From: Micromonospora musae
GTDB taxonomy: Bacteria > Actinomycetota > Actinomycetes > Mycobacteriales > Micromonosporaceae
Direction of reading: 5' to 3'
Assembly (NCBI RefSeq): GCF_003626635.1
Contig: NZ_RAZT01000016.1
Location: 62,001 to 126,000, forward strand
Length of the DNA: 64,000 nt
Below the pieces are notes generated by a model. It did no database searches. It saw only the letters and a list, made by a program, of their open reading frames with translations, and had not been told where the DNA came from. This document shows positions 54,289-62,240 of the stretch, piece after piece; the stretch's first letter is position 1, and every line of letters begins with the position of its first letter. The translations under genes were made by a program, and so were the position numbers.

Positions 54289-55521
54289 TTGTCCACTACA
54301 GGTAAGCAACTGCGGGTCGGCATGGTCGGCTACGCGTTCATGGGTGCCGCGCACTCGCAGGCGTGGCGCACCGTGAACCGGGTGTACGACCTGCCGGCGC
54401 GGGCCCGGATGGCGTTGATCTGCGGCCGGGACTCCGGGAAGGTGGCCGAGGCCGCCGACCGGCTCGGTTGGGAGGCGTACACCACCGACTGGCGTGACCT
54501 GGTCAACCGGGACGACATCGACGTCGTCGACGTCTGCACCCCGGGCGACAGCCACGCCGAGATCGCACTCGCCGCGTTGGCCGCCGGCAAGCACGTACTG
54601 TGCGAGAAGCCGCTGGCCAACACAGTGCAGGAGGCGCGGGAGATGGCCGCTGCGGCGGCCACCGCCCAGGCCTCCGGTGTGCGGTCGATGTGTGGATTCA
54701 ACTACCGCCGGGTGCCCGCGGTCACGATGATGCGCCAGTTGGTCGCCGACGGACGGCTCGGAGTGATCCGGCACGTCCGGGCGGTGTACCTGCAGGACTG
54801 GATCGTGGACCCGCAGTTCCCGCTGGTCTGGCGGCTGCAGAAGGACAGGGCTGGGTCCGGTGCGCTCGGCGACATCGGCGCGCACATCGTCGACCTGACC
54901 CAGTACGTGACCGGCCAGCGGATCACGGGGGTGAGTGCCGTGACCGAGACGTTCGTCAAGGAGCGGCCGCTCTCCGCCGAATCGAGTGGGCTGGCCGCCT
55001 CCGCGAACGGCGGTGACGGTCAGGTCGTCGACGGGGCCGGCCCGGCCACCGGTCCGGTGACGGTGGACGACGCCGCGCTCTTCGTGGCCCGGCTCGACGG
55101 CGGCGCGCTCGCCACGTACGAGGCGAGCCGCTTCGCCACCGGGCGCAAGAACGCCCTGCGGGTGGAGATCAACGGTTCGCTGGGGAGCGTGGTGTTCGAT
55201 CTGGAGCGCCTCAACGAGCTGGAGTTCTACGACGCGACGCGGCCGACGGCCGAGCAGGGCTTCAGCCGCATCCTGGTGACCGAGGGCGAGCACCCGTACA
55301 TGTCGGCCTGGTGGCCGCCGGGGCACATCATCGGCTACGAGCACTCGTTCACGCACCAGATGCGCGACTTCATCGAGGCGATCGCCACCGGTGCGGATCC
55401 GGCTCCCTCCTTCGCCGACGCGTTGCAGGTCCAGCTGGTGCTGGACGCGGTGGCCCGTTCGGCGGAGCTGGGCTCGTCGTGGACGGAGGTGGAACCCGCG
55501 CTCACCGCGGTGGCCGTCTGA
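54289..55521 (+). CDS. Gfo/Idh/MocA-family oxidoreductase
   Basis: 410 aa, TTG start after GGGGGGAGA. NAD(P)-binding Rossmann domain (LRVGMVGYAFMGAAHSQAW), CEKPLANTVQEAREM with the conserved EKP lysine, GFNYRRVPA, and RAGSGALGDIGAHIVDL with the Asp/His pair of sugar dehydrogenases. An inserted low-complexity stretch (residues about 235-260) is unusual. Last gene of the sugar operon, so it likely oxidises the imported sugar or cyclitol; inositol 2-dehydrogenase-like enzymes belong to this family. Confidence 0.9.
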   Translation: MSTTGKQLRVGMVGYAFMGAAHSQAWRTVNRVYDLPARARMALICGRDSGKVAEAADRLGWEAYTTDWRDLVNRDDIDVVDVCTPGDSHAEIALAALAAGKHVLCEKPLANTVQEAREMAAAAATAQASGVRSMCGFNYRRVPAVTMMRQLVADGRLGVIRHVRAVYLQDWIVDPQFPLVWRLQKDRAGSGALGDIGAHIVDLTQYVTGQRITGVSAVTETFVKERPLSAESSGLAASANGGDGQVVDGAGPATGPVTVDDAALFVARLDGGALATYEASRFATGRKNALRVEINGSLGSVVFDLERLNELEFYDATRPTAEQGFSRILVTEGEHPYMSAWWPPGHIIGYEHSFTHQMRDFIEAIATGADPAPSFADALQVQLVLDAVARSAELGSSWTEVEPALTAVAV

Positions 55522-56132
55522 TCCGATCCGGTCCGGCCGGGCAGCCCGGCCGGACCGGCCCCCGATTCGCCCGCGGTGGCGGCGTCGCCGTCCCGCCCGA
55601 TCAGTACCTCCGTTCCGACCGGCGAGGGCCGGCCGCGGTTGCGCCCCGCGGCCGGGACGAGGTCGAGACCGGAGGGAGTGCGCCCGGGCCCGTGCCCGGT
55701 GGGCACACGCAGGACGGCTCTCCGGTGCGGCCGGACCGGGATTCCCCGGCCACACCGGAGGGCCGCCACCACCGTCGACGATCCGGAGGAGCAGATGGCA
55801 CGTCCACCTCTTGTGAGACCGTCACCGACCGTTCCCGCCGGCCCGCGGTGAACCTGCACCACTGAGACGTCCGGCCGGGGCGGTGGGCCACCGCCCCGAC
55901 GCGGATGCGGGGGAGGCAGGGTCGAGACGCCGACCGACCCTGCCTGCCAGCCTCGTCCGTCCGCACCCGAACCGGGGGTCGGCCGGTGTCGTCGCCGCCG
56001 ACTTCGACGCCGGACCGTCCCGGCGGACGGGCGGACGGGGCCCATCCGCTCGAACCCATAGTTTTCCGAAGCAACTTCTGATATCAATGTAATTCGATGC
56101 ACAACGGTCCTCCTGATCGGGGAAGGAGCGCC
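55522..56132. other. Intergenic region, 611 bp, between sugar operon and ebo-type operon
   Basis: After the terminator at 55528-55558, about 540 bp without a credible gene. The last 100 bp are AT-rich for this genome (CCATAGTTTTCCGAAG, TTCTGATATCAATGTAATT), suggesting a promoter for the ebo-type operon; no sequence-specific operator is obvious. Confidence 0.55.
55528..55558 (+). terminator. Terminator after the oxidoreductase gene
   Basis: 14-bp perfect repeat CCGGTCCGGCCGGG / CCCGGCCGGACCGG with a CAG loop, 7 bp after the stop. It separates the sugar operon from what follows. Confidence 0.8.
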
Positions 56133-57299
56133 ATGCGTACGGGTGTCTGGCTGGTGGGAGCGCGCGGTTCGGTCGCGACCACGAGCATCGTCGGAGGGCT
56201 CGCTCTGCGAGCCGGCCTCGCCGGGCCGACCGGCTGCGTCACCGAACTTCCCGAGCTGCGCGGGCCTGCCCTTCCTGCCTTCGCCGACCTGGTCTACGGG
56301 GGCCACGACGTGGTCACCACGCCGCTGTGCAAGCGGGCCGAGGCGCTCGCCGCCGCCGGCGTGCTGCCCGGCCGGCTGGTCGCCGCGCTCCCTGACGAAC
56401 TGGCCGCGGTCGAGGAGGAGCTGCGCCCCGCCCCCACCGGCGCCACCCAGGCGGTGCGGGCGGTCGCCGCCGCCCGGGACCTGATCGGCTTCCGCGACCG
56501 GCACCAGCTGGACCGCGTCGTCGTGGTCAACGTCTCGGCCACCGAGCCGCCCGCCCACCCCCATCCCGGGCACGCCGACCCGACCGCGCTGCGGGCCGCG
56601 CTGACCGGCCCACAGGAGGTGCTGCCGGCCAGCTCCCTCTACGCGTACGCGGCCCTGGAGGCCGGTTGTGCGTACGTCGACTTCACTCCGTCGACCGGGG
56701 CGCGGCTGCCCGCCCTGCACACGCTGGCGGTCGAACGTGGACTGCCGTACGCCGGGCACGACGGCAAGACGGGGGAGACCCTGGTCAAGTCGGTGCTCGC
56801 CCCGATGTTCGCGATGCGGCACCTGCGGGTGCGCTCCTGGTCCGGGCTGAACCTGCTCGGCGGCGGCGACGGCGCGAACCTCGTCGATCCGGGTGCCAAC
56901 GCCGCGAAGGTGGAGAGCAAGCAGCGCGTGCTCGGCGAGACGCTGGGCTACGTGCCGCAGGGCGAGACCCGGATCGACTTCGTGGAGGAGTTGGGGGACT
57001 TCAAGACCGCCTGGGATCTGATCACCTTCTCCGGGTTCCTCGACACCCGGATGCGGATGGAGTTCACCTGGCACGGCTGCGACTCCGCGCTCGCCGCGCC
57101 GCTCGTGCTCGACCTGGCCCGGCTCACCGCGGCCGCGCACGCCGCCGGAGAGGTCGGCCCGCTGACCGAGTTGGGCTTCTTCTTCAAGGACCCGCTCGGC
57201 TCGCCGTCCCACTCGCTCGCCGAGCAGTGGGGCCGGCTCGTGAACTTCACGCGGGGCCTGCACGCCGGGCACGGGGGCAGCGATGAGCACGCTGGCTGA
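56133..57299 (+). CDS. Inositol-3-phosphate synthase-like protein
   Basis: 388 aa from the ATG at 56133, 7 bp after GGGGAAGGAG. NAD-binding start VWLVGARGSVATTSIVGGLALRAG. Core synthase motifs: SSLYAYAALEAGCAYVDFTPS, GHDGKTGETLVKSVLAP, SGLNLLGGGDGANLVDP, KVESKQRVLGE, and MRMEFTWHGCDSALAAPLVLD. This fold converts glucose 6-phosphate to a myo-inositol phosphate. Its 3' end overlaps the UbiA-like gene by 17 bp. As it is embedded in an ebo operon, it may feed this pathway instead of general phosphatidylinositol or mycothiol synthesis. Confidence 0.9.
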   Translation: MRTGVWLVGARGSVATTSIVGGLALRAGLAGPTGCVTELPELRGPALPAFADLVYGGHDVVTTPLCKRAEALAAAGVLPGRLVAALPDELAAVEEELRPAPTGATQAVRAVAAARDLIGFRDRHQLDRVVVVNVSATEPPAHPHPGHADPTALRAALTGPQEVLPASSLYAYAALEAGCAYVDFTPSTGARLPALHTLAVERGLPYAGHDGKTGETLVKSVLAPMFAMRHLRVRSWSGLNLLGGGDGANLVDPGANAAKVESKQRVLGETLGYVPQGETRIDFVEELGDFKTAWDLITFSGFLDTRMRMEFTWHGCDSALAAPLVLDLARLTAAAHAAGEVGPLTELGFFFKDPLGSPSHSLAEQWGRLVNFTRGLHAGHGGSDEHAG

Positions 57300-58293
57300 C
57301 CTGGCCGAGCTGGTCCGCGCACCGGCCGCGCTCTCGGTACCCGGGGACGTCGTCGCCGGGGCCGCCGCGGCCGGAACGCTCGACCGGCGTACGCCCGCGC
57401 TGGCCGGCGCGTCGGTGCTGCTCTACTGGGCCGGAATGGCCGCCAACGACTGGGCGGACCGGGGGCTGGACGCCGTCGAGCGACCGGAGCGTCCCATCCC
57501 CAGCGGCCGGATCCGGCCGGGCGCCGCGGTCGGCCTCGCCGCCGGCCTCACCGCCGCCGGGGTGGCCCTGGCCACCGCGGCCGGGGGCCGACGCGCCGCC
57601 GCGATCGCGGTGCCGCTCGCCGCCACCGTCTGGGGATACGACCTGCGCGCGAAGAACACCGCGGCCGGTCCGGCCGTGATGGCCGCCTGCCGAGGGCTGG
57701 ACGTGCTGCTCGGCGCGAGCGGCGGTCGGCTGACCCGCGCGATGCCGGCGGCGCTCACCGTCGCCGCGCACACCTGGACGGTCACCGCGCTCTCCCGTCG
57801 GGAGGTCAGCGGCGCCGACCCGGCCCTGCCGATCGGCACCCTCGCCGGCACCGCGGTGGTGGCGGCGGCCGCCGCCAGGGCGTCCCGGCGCACCCTCGAC
57901 CGCGATCCGCTCGGCCGTGACCGGCGAGCCGGTGACGGCACCGGGCCGGATTCCGCCGCGCCGCACCGGAACGGACGGCCGTCCACCCTGCTCGGTCGTG
58001 GCCGCAGCCGGCGCGGGGCCGCAACCGGTGAGCCGCGGGGCGGGACGCTCGCCGCCCTGGTGCCGGCGGCGCTCGCCGCCTGGTACGCCGTCGGTTACGG
58101 CACCGCGCAGGCCCGGGTGGTGGCCGAGCCCAGCGCCGGTCGGGTCCGGGCTGCGGTCGGGGCGGGGATCACCGGACTGCCCGCGCTCCAGGGCGCGCTC
58201 ACCGCACGTGGCGGGGCCGGCCTGCTCGGCCTGGTGGTCGCCGCCGCGGCGCCGCTCGGGCGGCGGCTGGCCCGGAAGGTCTCGCCGACATGA
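57283..58293 (+). CDS. eboC: EboC-type UbiA-like prenyltransferase
   Basis: 336 aa, ATG inside the end of the preceding gene. UbiA superfamily: NDWADRGLDAVERPERPIPSG carries the first Asp-rich motif (Asn55, Asp56, Asp59, Asp63) for Mg2+-diphosphate binding, and WGYDLRAKNT is the short second one. About eight helices. An Arg/Gly-rich insert between residues about 205 and 245 is low complexity. EboC proteins are assumed to move a prenyl group onto an unknown acceptor in the membrane; the reaction has not been proven. The stop overlaps the next start by 4 bp. Confidence 0.87.
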   Translation: MSTLADLAELVRAPAALSVPGDVVAGAAAAGTLDRRTPALAGASVLLYWAGMAANDWADRGLDAVERPERPIPSGRIRPGAAVGLAAGLTAAGVALATAAGGRRAAAIAVPLAATVWGYDLRAKNTAAGPAVMAACRGLDVLLGASGGRLTRAMPAALTVAAHTWTVTALSRREVSGADPALPIGTLAGTAVVAAAAARASRRTLDRDPLGRDRRAGDGTGPDSAAPHRNGRPSTLLGRGRSRRGAATGEPRGGTLAALVPAALAAWYAVGYGTAQARVVAEPSAGRVRAAVGAGITGLPALQGALTARGGAGLLGLVVAAAAPLGRRLARKVSPT

Positions 58294-59321
58294 GCGCCGT
58301 GCCGACCGCTCCGGCGCCCGGCCCGGGCCCTGCCACCGAACGCCCCGTGGATGCGGGCCCCCGCTTCGGGTACGGCACGAACGGCTTCGCCAACCACCGC
58401 CTCGACGACGCGCTCGCCGTCCTCGCCGACCTGGGATACCAAGGGGTGGCGCTCACCCTCGACCACGACCACCTCGACCCGTTCGCACCGGGGCTGCCGC
58501 ACCGGGTCGCCGCGCTCCGGCGGCGGTTGGACGCCCTCGGCCTCGGCGTGATGATCGAGACGGGTGCGCGTTACCTGCTCGATCCGTGGCACAAGCACGC
58601 GCCGACGCTGCTGCACGACGACCCGACCCGCCGCGTCGAGTTCCTGCGCCGGGCCGTCCGGATCGGCGCGGACCTCGGCGCCGAGGCGGTGTCGTTCTGG
58701 GCCGGCGTACGCCCCGAGGCCGTTGCGCCCCGGGCCGCCTGGGACCGGCTGGTCGCCGGCTGCGCGACGGTGGTCGACGCGGCCGACCGGGCGGGCGTGC
58801 TGCTGGGTTTCGAGCCGGAGCCGGGCATGCTGGTCGAGGACATCGCCGGCTGGCGACGGCTGCGCGCCGCGCTCGACGCAGCGCCCTGCTTCGGCATCAC
58901 CCTCGACATCGGGCACTGCCGTTGCCTCGAGCCCCAGCCGGTGGACCGCTGCGTCCGCGACGTCGCCGAGCACCTGGTCAACGTGCAGATCGACGACATG
59001 CGCCGTGGGGTGCACGAGCACCTCGAGTTCGGCGAGGGTGAGATCGACTTCCCGCCGGTGCTGCGGGCGCTGACCGATGCCGGCTATCGCGGTCTCGTCG
59101 CCGTCGAGTTGCCCCGGCACTCGCACGCCGCGCCCGCCGTCGCCGCGCGTTCGCTGGAGTTCCTGCGCGCCGCCGCGGCCCGGGCGCGCACGCTGCCGGC
59201 CGAGGCGGACCCGCCCGGTCCGTCCCCGGCCGTGCCCACCCCGGCCGGCCCGGTCGCGGCCGTACCCAGCTCTGCACCCACCGACGTGTCGTCGACCGGA
59301 ACGGCCCCGGTGCGTATGTAG
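58290..59321 (+). CDS. Sugar phosphate isomerase/epimerase-like TIM barrel
   Basis: 343 aa, ATGA overlap with eboC. AP-endonuclease-2/xylose-isomerase-like barrel: RFGYGTNGFANHRLDDALAVLADLGYQGVALTLDHDHLDP, GVLLGFEPEPGMLVEDIAG and FGITLDIGHCRCLEPQ, with acidic and His metal ligands (FEPEPG, LDIGHC, HLEFGEGEID). The last 45 residues are a Pro/Ala-rich tail. It resembles a second EboE-like barrel but is distinct from EboE further on. It could isomerise a sugar or cyclitol phosphate. Confidence 0.83.
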   Translation: MSAVPTAPAPGPGPATERPVDAGPRFGYGTNGFANHRLDDALAVLADLGYQGVALTLDHDHLDPFAPGLPHRVAALRRRLDALGLGVMIETGARYLLDPWHKHAPTLLHDDPTRRVEFLRRAVRIGADLGAEAVSFWAGVRPEAVAPRAAWDRLVAGCATVVDAADRAGVLLGFEPEPGMLVEDIAGWRRLRAALDAAPCFGITLDIGHCRCLEPQPVDRCVRDVAEHLVNVQIDDMRRGVHEHLEFGEGEIDFPPVLRALTDAGYRGLVAVELPRHSHAAPAVAARSLEFLRAAAARARTLPAEADPPGPSPAVPTPAGPVAAVPSSAPTDVSSTGTAPVRM

Positions 59322-59515
59322 GTGCAGAGCAGAGGGGGTCCGAGGCGTCCCCACGCCGGCAGCACGATCGCGGCGCGGCCGACGGCTCTCCGGTCGCAGC
59401 ACGGCGAGCGGGCCACGGCAACCGCCGCGGCCTGCGGCCGGAAGGGGCGACGCCCGGGCACCCACGGCGATACCGCGCAGGCTCCGGCTCCGGAGCGGCG
59501 CCGAGGGGAGGCACG

Positions 59516-60136
59516 ATGACAGCGGATCATCTCCGGGTGGCCCTGGGGGGCGTACCCGACCCGGACTGGCTGGACGAGGCGCTGCGGCAGGTGGCGGCCG
59601 ACCCGGCCACGATCACCCGGTTCTTCCCGGCCGCCGGCCGGCGCTGCGGTCGGGAAGCCCTGCCCGACGCGCCCGGCTGGACCGCCGACGAGGCCGCCCG
59701 CGCGCTGCTGCTCACCGCCCTGCCCACCGACCACGCCGGGTACGCCGACGCCCTCTACCGGCGCGGTGACGCGGCCGAGAAGCGGGCGGTGCTCAAGGCG
59801 CTGCCGCTGCTGCCGATCGGTGCGGCGGGGGTGCCCCTGCTGCACGACGCGATCCGCACCAACGACACCCGGCTGGTCGCCGCCGCGCTCGGCCCGTACG
59901 CCCGGCACCTCGACGCCGCCGCGTGGCGGCAGGCGGTGCTGAAGTGCGTCTTCACCGGGGTGCCGCTCGCCGTCGTGGCCGACCTCGACAGCCGCGCCGA
60001 CGGCGAGCTCGCCGTGATGCTCGGCGGTCTCGCCGACGAACGGCACGCGGCCGGGCGGGACATGCCCGCCGACGCCACCGACCTGCTCGACCGGCTCACC
60101 GCCGGCTCCGGCCGACCCACCGCCCGGGAGGCGTGA
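59516..60136 (+). CDS. eboA: EboA-domain protein
   Basis: 206 aa, ATG after GGGGAGG. All-helical: ITRFFPAAGRRCGREAL, DEAARALLLTALPTD, RGDAAEKRAVLKALPLLPIG, LHDAIRTNDTRLVAAALGPYA and WRQAVLKCVFTGVPLAVVADLD. These match EboA, a conserved protein of the ebo cluster without known biochemistry. 194 bp separate it from the barrel gene, so a second promoter is possible. The stop overlaps the next ATG by 1 bp (TGATG). Confidence 0.86.
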   Translation: MTADHLRVALGGVPDPDWLDEALRQVAADPATITRFFPAAGRRCGREALPDAPGWTADEAARALLLTALPTDHAGYADALYRRGDAAEKRAVLKALPLLPIGAAGVPLLHDAIRTNDTRLVAAALGPYARHLDAAAWRQAVLKCVFTGVPLAVVADLDSRADGELAVMLGGLADERHAAGRDMPADATDLLDRLTAGSGRPTAREA

Positions 60137-60993
60137 TGCGCATCTTCGACCCGCACATCCACATGACCTCGCGCACCACCGACGACTACGAGCGGATGGC
60201 CGCGGCCGGCGTCCGGGCGGTGGTGGAGCCGGCGTTCTGGCTCGGGCAGCCGCGCACCGGCCCCGCCTCCTTCACCGACTACTTCGACTCGCTGATCGGC
60301 TGGGAGCCGTTCCGGGCCGGGCAGTTCGGCGTGCGGCACCACGCCACGATCGCGCTGAACCCGAAGGAGGCGAACGATCCGCGCTGCCGCCCGGTGCTCG
60401 AGCTGCTCCCTGACTACCTGGAGAAGGACGGCGTGGTGGCGGTCGGCGAGATCGGGTACGACTCGATGACCCCGGAGGAGGACGAGGTGTTCGCCGCACA
60501 GCTGGCGCTCGCCGTGGCGCACGAGCTGCCGGCGCTGGTGCACACCCCGCACCGGGACAAGGCCCGGGGCGTGGAGCGCAGCCTCGCGGTGGTCCGCGAA
60601 TCCGGCATCGAGCCCGGCCGGGTGGTGCTCGACCACCTCAACGAGGTGACCGTGCCACTGGCCCGGGACTCCGGCTGCTGGCTCGGCTTCTCCATCTACC
60701 CGGACACGAAGATGTCACCACCGCGGATGGTGGAGATCCTGCGGGAGCACGGCACCGAGCGGATGCTGGTCAACTCGGCGGCCGACTGGGGCCGGTCGGA
60801 CCCGCTGCTCACCCGGGCCACCGGCGAGGCGATGCTGGCGGCCGGATTCAGCGACGACGACGTCGACCGGGTGCTGTGGCGCAACCCGGTGGAGTTCTAC
60901 GGCCAGTCCAAACGGCTCGACCTGGACCCCGCCGACCTCGCTGCGCCGAGCGCCACCTTCGCCGGTAACTCGATCCTGCGCGGGGGGAGCTGA
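60136..60993 (+). CDS. eboB: EboB-type TatD-family metal hydrolase
   Basis: 285 aa. Amidohydrolase/TatD barrel: FDPHIHMTSRTTDDYERMAAAGV with the His7-x-His9 metal pair, VGEIGYDSMTPEEDEVF, LVHTPHRDKARGVERS, VVLDHLNE and VNSAADWGRSDPL. Close to the TatD-related EboB of ebo clusters. Substrate unknown; hydrolysis of a phosphodiester or lactone-like bond is possible. Coupled to eboA and eboE by 1-bp overlaps. Confidence 0.87.
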   Translation: MRIFDPHIHMTSRTTDDYERMAAAGVRAVVEPAFWLGQPRTGPASFTDYFDSLIGWEPFRAGQFGVRHHATIALNPKEANDPRCRPVLELLPDYLEKDGVVAVGEIGYDSMTPEEDEVFAAQLALAVAHELPALVHTPHRDKARGVERSLAVVRESGIEPGRVVLDHLNEVTVPLARDSGCWLGFSIYPDTKMSPPRMVEILREHGTERMLVNSAADWGRSDPLLTRATGEAMLAAGFSDDDVDRVLWRNPVEFYGQSKRLDLDPADLAAPSATFAGNSILRGGS

Positions 60994-62240
60994 TGCGGCT
61001 GCGACACACGTCCGGTGAGCTCGTCCACCTCGGCTACTGCACCAACGTGCACCCCGCCGAGGACCTCGCCGGCATCCTCGCGCAACTCGACACCTACGCC
61101 CTGCCGGTCCGACAGGAGCTCGACTCCGACCTGCTCGGCCTGGGGCTCTGGCTGGCCGCCCCGGTCGCCGCCGAGCTGGCCGCCGAGCCGGCCGCCCGCC
61201 GCCGGCTGCGGGCCGAGCTGACCGCGCGGGGCCTGGAGGTGGTCACCCTCAACGGCTTCCCGTACGCGGCCTTCCAGGCCCCGGTGGTCAAGGGTGACGT
61301 CTACCACCCGGACTGGACCACCCCGCAGCGGCTCGCCTACACGCTGAACCTGGCGCGGATCCTCGCCGATCTGCTCCCCGACGACGCGGCCCGGGGCTCC
61401 ATCTCCACCCTGCCGCTGGCGTGGCGCTCGCCGTGGGACGCCGACCAGGCCGGGGCGGCCCGGGAACGGTTGGACCAGCTCGCCGCCGGGCTGGCCGAGG
61501 TGGAGCGGGAGACCGGCCGGCGGATCCGGGTCGGGTTCGAACCGGAGCCCGGCTGTCTGGTGGAGAGCACGAGCCAGGCCGCTGCCCTGCTGTCCGCGAT
61601 GGACACCGAGCGGCTCGGCGTCTGCGTCGACCTCGCGCACCTCGCCTGTGCCTGGGAGGAGCCGGCTGCGGCGCTGGCCCGGTTGCGGGCGGCCGGCCTG
61701 CCGGTGGTGAAGGTGCAGGTGTCGGCCGCGTTGGAGACGACCGATCCGGTCGGCTCGGCCGAGGCGCTGCGGCGCTGGGTGGAGCCGCGCTTCCTGCACC
61801 AGACCCGGGCCGACGGCTGCGCGGGCGGCCACGACCCGGCCGATCCGGCGTACGCGGCGGACGACCTCGACGCCGCGCTCGACGCGCGGCTGCCGGGGCG
61901 GTGGCGGGTGCACTACCACGTGCCGCTGCACGCGCCGCCCGAGGCGCCGCTGGAGTCCACCGTCGGCGTGCTGCGCGCCGCCCTCGCCGAGCTCTTCACC
62001 GGCCCGGACGCGGGCTGCGACCACCTCGACGTGGAGACGTACACCTGGGGGGTGCTGCCGCAGGCGCGGCGCCCCCGCACCGACGCGGAGCTGGCCTCGG
62101 GGATCGCCGCCGAGCTCGCCTTCGCGCGGGCCGAGCTGACCGCGCTCGGCCTCGTGCCCGTCGACCGGTCGGGTCCGGCGGGAGTTCTGGATCAGGGATC
62201 GCCGCGCGGCGGCGTCGAGCGGAGCGAGGTGCCGGCATGA
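60993..62240 (+). CDS. eboE: EboE-type TIM-barrel protein (metabolite traffic)
   Basis: 415 aa, ATG overlapping the eboB stop by 1 bp. The N-terminal GELVHLGYCTNVHPAEDLAGILAQLD and ITLNGFPY-like VVTLNGFPYAAF, then STLPLAWRSPW, RIRVGFEPEPGCLVES and CVDLAHLACAWEEP identify EboE, a xylose-isomerase-like barrel. In the scytonemin ebo cluster of cyanobacteria EboE-type proteins are required for export of a scytonemin precursor, although the reaction is not known. The C-terminal part ends with a polar tail. Confidence 0.88.
   Translation: MRLRHTSGELVHLGYCTNVHPAEDLAGILAQLDTYALPVRQELDSDLLGLGLWLAAPVAAELAAEPAARRRLRAELTARGLEVVTLNGFPYAAFQAPVVKGDVYHPDWTTPQRLAYTLNLARILADLLPDDAARGSISTLPLAWRSPWDADQAGAARERLDQLAAGLAEVERETGRRIRVGFEPEPGCLVESTSQAAALLSAMDTERLGVCVDLAHLACAWEEPAAALARLRAAGLPVVKVQVSAALETTDPVGSAEALRRWVEPRFLHQTRADGCAGGHDPADPAYAADDLDAALDARLPGRWRVHYHVPLHAPPEAPLESTVGVLRAALAELFTGPDAGCDHLDVETYTWGVLPQARRPRTDAELASGIAAELAFARAELTALGLVPVDRSGPAGVLDQGSPRGGVERSEVPA

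Noticed and set aside
52855..55755. 966-codon open frame on the minus strand
   Set aside because: Antisense to the permease, binding-protein and oxidoreductase genes, which have clear motifs. High GC content produces long antisense frames.
55576..56092. Small open frames between the sugar operon and the ebo-type operon
   Set aside because: No ribosome site, Arg/Pro-rich composition, no recognisable domain.
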